DNA of 42,240 nt from CAYPPG01 sp964412555 (GTDB lineage: Bacteria > Hinthialibacterota > Hinthialibacteria > Hinthialibacterales > Hinthialibacteraceae), in the NCBI GenBank assembly GCA_964412555.1, contig CAYPPG010000068.1, positions 1-42,240 of the forward strand, read 5' to 3'. This document shows, one piece after another, positions 10,201-17,101 of the stretch; within the stretch, counting starts at the first letter, position 1; every line of letters starts with the position of its first letter. A program made the translations under genes and the position numbers. The notes beneath the pieces were generated by a model that saw only the letters and a program-made list of their open reading frames with translations, ran no database searches and was not told the DNA's origin.

Positions 10201-12563
10201 CCGGGATGTATACCCATCTTGAGGGGATTCATAGTAACATTCCTTTAGGGACACTGAAAGTAGGGAAAATCGCAGAGTCCCAAGAACCGACTCTAACGAA
10301 TAATGTCTCCATCGATTGCCGGATCAACGATCATGCATGGGCCGCCCGTGAACGAATCCAATCTTTCGCGGGATACCCCCTCGTCGTCACCGGAAAAACC
10401 GTCGGCGTAATCGGAATGTTTGCCCGCCGTCCCATGGAGGAAGACGATATTCGGATGATTGAATCCATTGCCGATCAAATCGCGTTGGGAATTGATCGAA
10501 AATTGACGGAAACCGCGTTGATTCATTCCGAAGCCTTATATCACTCGCTGGTCGAAAATCTGCCACAAAATATCTTTCGGAAGGATACCAACGGCCGTTA
10601 TACCTTTGTCAACAACAATTTCTGTGATCTATTGCAAAAACCATGGGAAACCATTATCGGGAAAACGGATTTTGACATTTATCCTCATGAACAAGCCGAA
10701 CAGTACAGGTTTGATGATCAACGAGTGATCGAATCCGAACAAGCCATCGAGAAAATTGAATTCTACGAGATTCCCGATCAACATAAGAAACTGTACATTC
10801 AAGTGGTCAAAACTCCACTTCTTGATTTCAAAAGAAAAGTCATCGGAATTCAAGGCATTTTTTGGGATATTACGAAACAAAAAGAAGCCGAAGAAGAAAA
10901 GCGGAGTTACCAAGACAAATTGGAAGCGGTATTGAAAGCCGTTCCCCTCCCCATGTTCGCGAAAGAGGCGAATGGGACATATACCATGATCAATCCCGCA
11001 TTCGAATCGTTTTTTGGGATTTCGGCGAATCAATTACTTGGGAAAACGGCGAAAGAAGTGTGGCCGTCACAAGATGTGGAAGTGTATCAGAACCAAGACT
11101 CGGAAATTATTATTCAAGATGAATTACAAGCATATGAATACTCTTTGAACAATTATGCCAATGAACAACGACATGTCATTTTTACCAAATCCTGTTTTCA
11201 TGACGGCGAAGGCCGTGTTTCCGGAATTGTCGGAGCCATCACCGATATCACCGAACAAAAACGGGCGGAAGAAGCTCTTCGGAAAAGTAACAATCTTCTC
11301 GATGCCATCAGCCGCGCACAAGCGGAATTTATCGCAAAATCGGATAAGGATTCTTCTTTCAATGTATTACTGGCAAGCCTTTTAAAACTCACCCACAGTG
11401 AATACGGTTTCATCGGAGAAGTCCAATATACTAATGAAAATAAACCATATTTGAAAATCAATGCTATATCCGATATTTCGTGGAACGATAATCCCCACAG
11501 TCTTTATGAACTCCAAGCGCCTAAGGGAATGGAATTTTATAACTTGAACACCTTATTTGGCGAAGTTCTGAAAACAGGCAAGCCGGTCATTTCAAACGAT
11601 CCTTCTCACGATCCTCGTAGAGGCGGTCTTCCTGAAGGCCACCCGCCATTAAACAGTTTTATGGGTATTCCTTTTTATTTCGGACAAAAAATGGTCTGCA
11701 TGGTGGGTATTGCCAATCGGCCGGACGGATATCTAGAAGAAATGATCGAATATCTCTCTCCATTCTTGGCTACATGTGCAAATATCATTGAAGCACAAAA
11801 AAATGAAATTCTTCGCCGCGAAGCAGAAGAAAAAATCCTGCAATTAAATGTCGAACTCGAAAGACGAGTGCTCAAGCGCACGGAACAGCTGGAAGCCGCC
11901 AACAATGAATTACAAGCCTTTTCCTACTCGGTTTCCCATGACTTACGCGCGCCTCTTCGAGCCATCGACGGTTTCAGCCGAATGCTTCATTCCCATTATG
12001 GCGAAATGCTGGATGAACGGGGACAACATTATATCGAACGGATTCGTGCTGGGAGTGAACGGATGGCTCGCCTGATCGACGCGTTACTGGATCTTTCCCG
12101 GATGAATCGCACTCAACTCCATTTCGAAATGGTGAATTTGAGCGAAATTGTTGATTCCATTGCCCACGATTTACAAAGCAGCGAACCGGATCGAAATATA
12201 CAATTCCATATTGAACCGAACATCACTGTGGAAGGAGATTCACGACTCCTCCATCAATTATTGGAAAATTTGATTCGAAATGCTTGGAAATTCACCCAAC
12301 AAGAAAATCCGGCGACCATTCATTTTGGCGTTACTATTCACAATGGAAAAACGGCATATTTTATTAAAGATAATGGAGTCGGATTCGATATGGCTTATGC
12401 GGACAAATTATTCAGCCCCTTCCAACGTCTCCATTCCAAAGAAGAATTTGAAGGAACCGGAATCGGCCTGGCGACGGTCCAGCGAATCGTCCATCGGCAT
12501 GGTGGAAATACTTGGGCGGAAGGAGAAGTCGAAAAAGGAGCGACATTCTATTTTACTCTGTAA
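7221..12563 (+). CDS. Giant multi-GAF/PAS sensor histidine kinase
   Basis: A 1780-residue soluble sensor kinase with no clear membrane helix. Order from sequence: receiver-like domain (about 7-125), GAF (147-311), PAS (320-438), GAF (445-590), PAS (612-731), GAF (737-913), coiled coil, GAF (943-1093), PAS (1103-1220), PAS (1233-1347), GAF (1357-1527), HisKA with SHDLRAPLRAID (His1573) and HATPase (N box NLIRNAWKF, DNGVGFD, GTGIGLATV). The GAF at 445-590, 737-913 and 1357-1527 share LPKGH/LPEGHP-P motifs and are probably internal duplications. The receiver keeps the Asp in VVILDETL but has TNKEKE where the acidic pair should be and Leu where Lys is expected, so it may be a pseudo-receiver. An in-frame ATG at 7239 is an alternative start. 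No dedicated partner regulator is adjacent. Confidence 0.92.
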   Translation: MKYDRVMSKILLITNKEKEIEANGLALKQAGFDVSKAFTCTEGWQIIQQDKPDVVILDETLSNENSFEFCRMIKSNPDWKDILIILFSNSSNSPDQKKKKLPADVDEYCPLPLDADEFSARVVGIIRSHKTERKLQGTVKRFEHLKTVLNTVRRINQLITKESDPYQLLKKCCDTLVKMRGYYTAWIARFDPSPRFKTAVHAGFKGHFEPILQRLQQNELTSCWEKTLEHPDLRVMNRLSEDCPECPLTQFYGESGHFMIRLEYENTIYGIISVSLPDELAHDPEEQSMFREIAADIAFALYKIELESKHEETIDALQVSEQFNKSIIDSSHDCIKVLDIEGRLQYMSPGGLDVMGIDNLQSFRNAYYPDLLQSKDKKIAEVALRKAKCGKIGRFQGGMPTPSGDLKWWDIIISPIFGKSGTPEKILAVSHDITDQIQSEQNLELQNRIANTFLTTTDEALYNEVLNIVLDVLESSYGYFGYIDEDGNLNCPTMTRHIWDQCQIPDKSIIFPKESWSGLWGTSLKSKTTLFANDSLQLPKGHVPLTSALAVPILYHDQLIGQFVVANKAKGYDEKDAGMLESIARHVAPILHARLESKRNERKRKEAEKALFERERQYREFIEGTDNLVTQVDKDGRFTFVNRAAAEIYGCTPEECLGRSAFDFIHPEDHEKTRASFLEWISNRSPSASFENRQLTKNGETRHLSWTINIHQDEYGNINHINSIAKDITELKETESTLEWESNVNATLADLANKLVKSQFSIDEIANLVLEKAKQLTESEFGYVSVIDPVTGDNLSFSLTNMMESCQIEKDKKTITFPKEKDGRYSALWGHALNIGKAFYTNSPSEHPSSEGIPKGHLPLGSFLSAPAMIRKELLGQIALANPARKYTDRDMDAVSRLADMYALAIQRYRVQNELLRYQQNLERIVDERTAALQKRIKQLVLSSDIGKSLTHENNIQTMLQRCAESVVNNLGIDFVRLWILNSNTHMLELKASAGMYTHLEGIHSNIPLGTLKVGKIAESQEPTLTNNVSIDCRINDHAWAARERIQSFAGYPLVVTGKTVGVIGMFARRPMEEDDIRMIESIADQIALGIDRKLTETALIHSEALYHSLVENLPQNIFRKDTNGRYTFVNNNFCDLLQKPWETIIGKTDFDIYPHEQAEQYRFDDQRVIESEQAIEKIEFYEIPDQHKKLYIQVVKTPLLDFKRKVIGIQGIFWDITKQKEAEEEKRSYQDKLEAVLKAVPLPMFAKEANGTYTMINPAFESFFGISANQLLGKTAKEVWPSQDVEVYQNQDSEIIIQDELQAYEYSLNNYANEQRHVIFTKSCFHDGEGRVSGIVGAITDITEQKRAEEALRKSNNLLDAISRAQAEFIAKSDKDSSFNVLLASLLKLTHSEYGFIGEVQYTNENKPYLKINAISDISWNDNPHSLYELQAPKGMEFYNLNTLFGEVLKTGKPVISNDPSHDPRRGGLPEGHPPLNSFMGIPFYFGQKMVCMVGIANRPDGYLEEMIEYLSPFLATCANIIEAQKNEILRREAEEKILQLNVELERRVLKRTEQLEAANNELQAFSYSVSHDLRAPLRAIDGFSRMLHSHYGEMLDERGQHYIERIRAGSERMARLIDALLDLSRMNRTQLHFEMVNLSEIVDSIAHDLQSSEPDRNIQFHIEPNITVEGDSRLLHQLLENLIRNAWKFTQQENPATIHFGVTIHNGKTAYFIKDNGVGFDMAYADKLFSPFQRLHSKEEFEGTGIGLATVQRIVHRHGGNTWAEGEVEKGATFYFTL

Positions 12564-12894
12564 CTTCTATTCGGGTACCAAGGGCAAGACGCCAGGTCTG
12601 CCCTTGGCCTTGAGCACTCACCAACAAGGGTAGACTTCGCTTCCCCTTGCTANNNNNNNNNNNNNNNNNNNNNNNNNNNNNNNNNNNNNNNNNNNNNNNN
12701 NNNNNNNNNNNNNNNNNNNNNNNNNNNNNNNNNNNNNNNNNNNNNNNNNNNNCAAGGGTAGACTTCGCTTACCCTTGCTACCCGGAGTTATAAAGTGAGG
12801 TATCAAGGGCAAGACGTCAGTTTTGCCCTTGAATGACTGACATGTAGGATTTCATGGGCTAGAAAAGGTGGCTTATACAAGAAAGAAAAAAACG
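12564..12894. repeat. Hairpin-repeat spacer with assembly gap
   Basis: This spacer holds no gene. Two related hairpins frame it: 12578-12607 and 12803-12832, each with a 9-bp stem containing AAGGGCA/TGCCCTT around an AAGACG-CAG loop. Between them are two copies of CAAGGGTAGACTTCGCTT (12625-12649 and 12753-12777); the second folds with a perfect 8-bp stem (CAAGGGTA/TACCCTTG). A run of exactly 100 N (12653-12752) sits between these copies, so the repeat array probably broke the assembly and its true length is unknown. Confidence 0.85.
12653..12752. other. Scaffold gap (100 N)
   Basis: Exactly 100 undetermined bases with the same CAAGGGTAGACTTCGCTT repeat at both edges. A fixed 100-N block is the convention for a gap of unknown size, so adjacency of the genes on either side rests on scaffolding. 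Confidence 0.97.
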
Positions 12895-15030
12895 ATGAAT
12901 ACTAAAACTCTTCGTGTTTTACTCGTCGAAGATTGTCCCGATGATGCGGAATTACTGCTTGAAGAACTCAAGTTGGCCAATTACAATCCCCAAGCCAAAC
13001 GGGTAGAAGAACCTCATCAAATGCAGGAAGCCCTCGATTCATACGAATGGGATATCATCATATCCGATTATTCCCTCCCTCGATTCAGTGCTCCCGAGGC
13101 TCTCCGTTTGTTGAAGGAAAACAAAATCGATTTGCCGTTCATCATCATATCAGGTGTCATCGGAGAAGAAGCCGCCGTCGAAGTCATGAAAGCCGGCGCC
13201 CATGACTATATTAAAAAAGGGAATTCGGCTCGATTGATTCCCGCCATTGAGCGAGAGCTACGCGAAGCACGGATTCGCCGAGAACGGAAAGCGGCCGAAG
13301 AGGCGCTGCGCAAAAGCGAAGCGAGGCTGGCGGAAGCACAACGGATCGCTGGTCTGGGGAACTGGGATTGGCAAATGGAATCCGATGTTCTTTATTTGTC
13401 CGATGAGTTGTACCACATCTTCGGCATCATCCCGCATGAATTCGATTTCACTTTTCAAGCGCTATTGGAGCGCGTTCATCCGGACGATCAATCGATTTTT
13501 CGGCAAGCCATCGAAGATGCGTTATACCGAAAAAAAGCGTATCACACCGAATATCGAATCCTTCGCCCCGATGGTGATGTGCGATATGTGCAAGCACAAG
13601 CCAAAGTTTTCTTCGATCAACAAGGGAAACCGATCCGGCTCTTCGGAATCATACAAGATATTACCGAACGGAAACGCAATGAAGAAGAGCGAAAAATCCT
13701 GGAGGAACAACTGCGAAACACGGTGTTGGACAGCATCATTGCTCTCGATAAAGATCTCAACATCGTAAACATGAATCACGCCGCAAGCCGGCTCTTCAAT
13801 GTGGATGTGGAAGAAGTGATCGGTCATTCTTTTACTTCGTTATGTACACCTGGGCGAGAAAATATCGCTTCCACCGTCAAGAAATCGCTTGACAGCCACA
13901 CAGAGGTTCATGAACATCAACTTACCGGTACCCTCAACGACCGGAATTGGACTTATATTATTGGTCTCACTCCGTTGATAGAAAATGGAAAAGAAGAAAC
14001 AGTTCTGATCATTCGGGATATTACCCGCCTCCGGCAGTTGGAAACGGAAGTGACCAGCAAATTCTCTTTTAACAATATCATCGGGAAAAGTCCCTCCATG
14101 TTGAAGATTTTCGATCTGGTTCGCCATTTGGCCGATACGAAAACAACCGTCTTGATTCAAGGAGCCAGCGGTACAGGGAAGGAATTGATCGCCGCCGCGC
14201 TTCACCACACCGGCACGCGCAAAAATGAGCCGTTCATCAAAGTCAATTGCGCCGCCTTACCGGAAAATTTACTTGAAAGCGAATTGTTCGGCCATGTTCG
14301 TGGAGCCTTTACCGGCGCCGAACGTGATAAGGTGGGACGATTCGAACTTGCTCAAAACGGTACGATTTTTCTCGATGAAATCGGTGATATCTCTCCCGAT
14401 TTGCAAATCCGTTTGTTGCGCGTCTTGCAGGAACGGGAAATTGAACGCGTCGGCTCGACAAAAACCACCAAGATCAACGTCCGTGTCGTGACAGCCACGA
14501 ACCGCGATTTATCGGAATTGGTTGCCCAAGGACGTTTTCGCGAAGATTTGTTTTATCGCTTGAACGTGGTCAAAATCCAAATTCCACCCTTAAAGGATAG
14601 ACGCGAAGATATTCCACTCCTTGTCCGCCATTTTTTCAATAAATTCCAGGACCGAATCGATCGCCATATCAAAGGCATCGATCCGGAAGCGATGGAAATC
14701 TTACTGAACTACGATTGGCCGGGGAATGTGCGGCAACTTGAAAACGTCATTGAACATGCCGTCGTCCTGAGTCGGGAAAATATGATCTACCCGGAAAATC
14801 TCCCGATTGAAATACTTGAACCAACACAACTTGAATTAGAATCCGCACCGGCCATCTCTACACCTCAATCGACCAGTACGGAAAATGAAGCCCAACAGTT
14901 GAAAAACATTCTTGAATCCGTGAATTGGAATCGTTCAGAAGCCGCACGAATTCTCAACGTCAACCGCATAACCATTTGGAGAAAAATCAAAAAATTTGGA
15001 TTGTTTCCCTCAGCCAATCAAAATCTGTAA
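12895..15030 (+). CDS. REC-PAS-PAS sigma-54-dependent transcriptional activator (NtrC family)
   Basis: About 711 residues from the ATG at 12895, which directly begins the receiver fold (MNTKTLRVLLVEDCPDD); an in-frame GTG at 12868 would add nine residues but has no well-spaced ribosome site. Order: receiver (about 5-125, phospho-Asp in SDYSLP), PAS (about 150-265), PAS (about 273-375), AAA+ domain with Walker A GASGTGKE (423-430), GAFTGA sigma-54 contact loop (470-475), FLDEIGDIS Walker B, and a Fis-type helix-turn-helix (RSEAARILNVNRITIWRKI). All parts needed for sigma-54 activation are present. The receiver plus first PAS closely resemble those of the hybrid kinase at 19192. The TGTAACA repeats beginning at its stop codon may be its own binding sites. 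Confidence 0.94.
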   Translation: MNTKTLRVLLVEDCPDDAELLLEELKLANYNPQAKRVEEPHQMQEALDSYEWDIIISDYSLPRFSAPEALRLLKENKIDLPFIIISGVIGEEAAVEVMKAGAHDYIKKGNSARLIPAIERELREARIRRERKAAEEALRKSEARLAEAQRIAGLGNWDWQMESDVLYLSDELYHIFGIIPHEFDFTFQALLERVHPDDQSIFRQAIEDALYRKKAYHTEYRILRPDGDVRYVQAQAKVFFDQQGKPIRLFGIIQDITERKRNEEERKILEEQLRNTVLDSIIALDKDLNIVNMNHAASRLFNVDVEEVIGHSFTSLCTPGRENIASTVKKSLDSHTEVHEHQLTGTLNDRNWTYIIGLTPLIENGKEETVLIIRDITRLRQLETEVTSKFSFNNIIGKSPSMLKIFDLVRHLADTKTTVLIQGASGTGKELIAAALHHTGTRKNEPFIKVNCAALPENLLESELFGHVRGAFTGAERDKVGRFELAQNGTIFLDEIGDISPDLQIRLLRVLQEREIERVGSTKTTKINVRVVTATNRDLSELVAQGRFREDLFYRLNVVKIQIPPLKDRREDIPLLVRHFFNKFQDRIDRHIKGIDPEAMEILLNYDWPGNVRQLENVIEHAVVLSRENMIYPENLPIEILEPTQLELESAPAISTPQSTSTENEAQQLKNILESVNWNRSEAARILNVNRITIWRKIKKFGLFPSANQNL

Positions 15031-15082
15031 CATTGAAACATGTAACACTGTTACATCCAAACCGTTTCATGTAACACCTGTA
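15026..15082. promoter_or_regulatory. Candidate upstream activating sites (TGTAACA repeats)
   Basis: Four TGTAACA words lie within 60 bp, the first overlapping the stop codon of the activator gene. The perfect inverted repeat TGTAACACTGTTACA is at 15041-15055; TGTAACATTGAAACA (15026-15040) is an imperfect version. A half-site pair, TGTAACACCTGTAACA, lies near 15070-15085. The cluster sits about 240 bp before the sigma-54 promoter at 15292, a usual enhancer distance for NtrC-family activators. Binding by the neighbouring activator is inference. Confidence 0.6.
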
Positions 15083-15086
15083 ACAA

Positions 15087-15116
15087 GGTAGGGGCGGTTC
15101 GCGAACCGCCCCTACC
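15087..15116. repeat. Perfect 30-bp palindrome
   Basis: A perfect self-complementary 30-mer that begins GGTAGGGGCGGTTCG and is centred on CGCG. It is far more GC-rich than its AT-rich surroundings. It lies between the TGTAACA cluster and the sigma-54 promoter. It may be a dispersed palindromic repeat, a transcript terminator for the activator gene (no T-tract follows) or a DNA-bending element. Confidence 0.8.
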
Positions 15117-15291
15117 ATATTCATTTTCTTTACTATCCATTCAAAGTGCATTCTGCATCGACTATCCACACAACATAACTTCAACAATTTCAAACGCTTA
15201 CAAAACAACCACCTACCTCTTATCTAGAATGAAGTAGTCATAGACAAAAATCAATCCAAATTCCATTTTTTTCACAAAGACAATCTCATAT

Positions 15292-15307
15292 TGGCGCCAT
15301 TGTTGCT
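15292..15307 (+). promoter_or_regulatory. Sigma-54 (-24/-12) promoter for the chemoreceptor genes
   Basis: TGGCGCCATTGTTGCT matches the sigma-54 consensus TGGCAC-N5-TTGCW with one change (A to G) and exact spacing between GG and GC. Transcription would start near 15318, leaving a leader of about 50 bases before the ATG at 15368, which has an AAGGAG ribosome site. No other intergenic region in the window shows an equally good match. Confidence 0.72.
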
Positions 15308-15367
15308 ATTTGGAAAACCGAACAATTCGAGATTCATCGAACAAACTAGAAAAAAAAGGAGAAAACT

Positions 15368-16945
15368 ATGAAGCTCCAATGGAGGAACCTACGGTTGGGA
15401 AAAAAATTAGGAGTTGGATTTGGAATTATCATTGTCCTTCTGTTATTGATTACTTTCTGGTCGGTTTCCGGCATCGATAGCATAATCGACGCATATCAAA
15501 ATGTTGAACAATACAATCAGCTCACTTCACAACTTAAACAACGGGAAATTGAACACTTTGCCTGGGCAGGCCAAGTTTCCAATCTACTCACGGATAACAA
15601 AATCACGACACTGACAGTCCAAAAGAATCCTCATCAATGCAACTTTGGCAAATGGTATTATGGAGAAGGACGAAAACAGGCAGAGAAATTAGTACCTGAA
15701 ATCGCATCCCTACTTGATTCGATTGAAGACCCTCACACGAAACTTCACGAATCGGCAGCCCATGTGGAGGAGGTGTACAATCCTTCCGATATTAGCGAAG
15801 CCAACAAAGTATATGTCAATACGACCCTACCTCACTTGGAAAATGTCCAAAATCTTCTCAATCAAATCATTGAGAAAACTGACACGGCGACATTGGAAGA
15901 AGGACAACGCATGAGAGAGATGGGGGGCAGTGTTTTCCGCTCCATTCTCATCGTTTCCATTATTGCACTGGTGATTGGGATCACTCTTGCGTGGATCATT
16001 ACACGAGGAATAGTCCAGCCGTTAAGCAAAGGACTTACCATGGCAAAAGCCGTGGCGGATGGCGACTTTACCCAACACGTCGACATCGATCAACAAGACG
16101 AAGTCGGGGAGATTGTCGGAGCGTTGAATGAAATGGCTTTCAGTTTAAGCCATGTTATTCAAAATATTCAAGTATCGAGTGAACAGGTCGCCGCCAGTAG
16201 TGAACAACTTTCCGCTTCTTCTCAGAATCTAGCCGGCGCTACGACGGAACAAGCATCCAGTCTGGAAGAAACCTCTGCCTCGATCGAACAATTAACCTCG
16301 TCCATCGATCAAAACGCTGAAAATTCTCGTCATGCCAATGGCATTGCCGATCAATCCGCCACCGATACCGAAAAAGGCGGAAAAGCGGTAGTCGAAACCG
16401 TGAGCGCCATGAAGAAAATTGCCGAGAAAATTTCTATCATCAGCGATATCGCCGACCAAACCAATCTGCTGGCGCTCAACGCCGCTATCGAAGCAGCCCG
16501 TGCGGGTGAAATGGGCAAAGGATTCGCTGTAGTTGCGGTAGAAGTCCGAAAATTGGCGGAACGATCTCTTACGGCGGCAAAAGAAATCAGCGAACTGGCC
16601 ATGGATAGCGTCAAAGGAGCGGAAATCGCCGGTGAGTTGATTGAAAAAATTGTCCCCGACATTCAACAAACCGCAAAGTTAGTCAAAGAAATCACCTCGT
16701 TTTGCCAAGAACAATCGGCAAGCGCGGATCAAATTCGCGAAGCGCTGCGTTCCCTTGATCAAATCACTCAGCAGAATTCCGCCACCTCGGAAGAAAGCGC
16801 CTCCGCCAGTGAACAATTGTCCGCACAAGCGCAATCCATGCAGGAACTGGTATCCCGCTTCAAAATTCGGTCAAATGGCGATCACGATTTTATCGCGGTT
16901 CCCGAAGCCAAAATCCATAAACTGTCTTATGAACATTCAAGGTAA
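15368..16945 (+). CDS. Methyl-accepting chemotaxis protein with periplasmic CZB-type zinc-binding sensor
   Basis: A 525-residue transmembrane chemoreceptor: TM1 about 17-34, sensor 35-190, TM2 about 191-213, HAMP about 214-266 and a full signalling hairpin with tip DQTNLLALNAAIEAARAGE. The sensor has the CZB (chemoreceptor zinc-binding) pattern: HFAW (His63), CNFGKWYY (Cys91) and HTKLH (His123, His127), i.e. the 3-His/1-Cys zinc site. CZB domains are best known at the cytoplasmic C-terminus; here the motif lies between the two membrane helices, so it should face the periplasm. No CheR-binding pentapeptide is seen at the C-terminus. The gene follows a sigma-54 promoter and an AAGGAG ribosome site. 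Likely role: sensing zinc or a redox/chlorine signal outside the inner membrane (inference). Confidence 0.93.
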   Translation: MKLQWRNLRLGKKLGVGFGIIIVLLLLITFWSVSGIDSIIDAYQNVEQYNQLTSQLKQREIEHFAWAGQVSNLLTDNKITTLTVQKNPHQCNFGKWYYGEGRKQAEKLVPEIASLLDSIEDPHTKLHESAAHVEEVYNPSDISEANKVYVNTTLPHLENVQNLLNQIIEKTDTATLEEGQRMREMGGSVFRSILIVSIIALVIGITLAWIITRGIVQPLSKGLTMAKAVADGDFTQHVDIDQQDEVGEIVGALNEMAFSLSHVIQNIQVSSEQVAASSEQLSASSQNLAGATTEQASSLEETSASIEQLTSSIDQNAENSRHANGIADQSATDTEKGGKAVVETVSAMKKIAEKISIISDIADQTNLLALNAAIEAARAGEMGKGFAVVAVEVRKLAERSLTAAKEISELAMDSVKGAEIAGELIEKIVPDIQQTAKLVKEITSFCQEQSASADQIREALRSLDQITQQNSATSEESASASEQLSAQAQSMQELVSRFKIRSNGDHDFIAVPEAKIHKLSYEHSR

Positions 16946-17101
16946 TTGATTGATCCATACCAATTTGAAAATCAAATACTTTTGAAGGGAAGTGATGAAA
17001 AAATCAATACAGAAATTCCATTTACGAAAATGCCGTACAGAGAAAAAGCAACAATCCACAACAAACAAAAGGATTCGATCCAATCAGAAAGGGAAAAGAA
17101 C

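Noticed and set aside
12618..12812. Open frames across the assembly gaps
   Set aside because: They consist of N-encoded residues and repeat translation only.
16946..17101. Long N-terminal extension of the second chemoreceptor
   Set aside because: The upstream frame lacks a ribosome site and is polar, while the ATG at 17102 has a good site and begins just before the first membrane helix.
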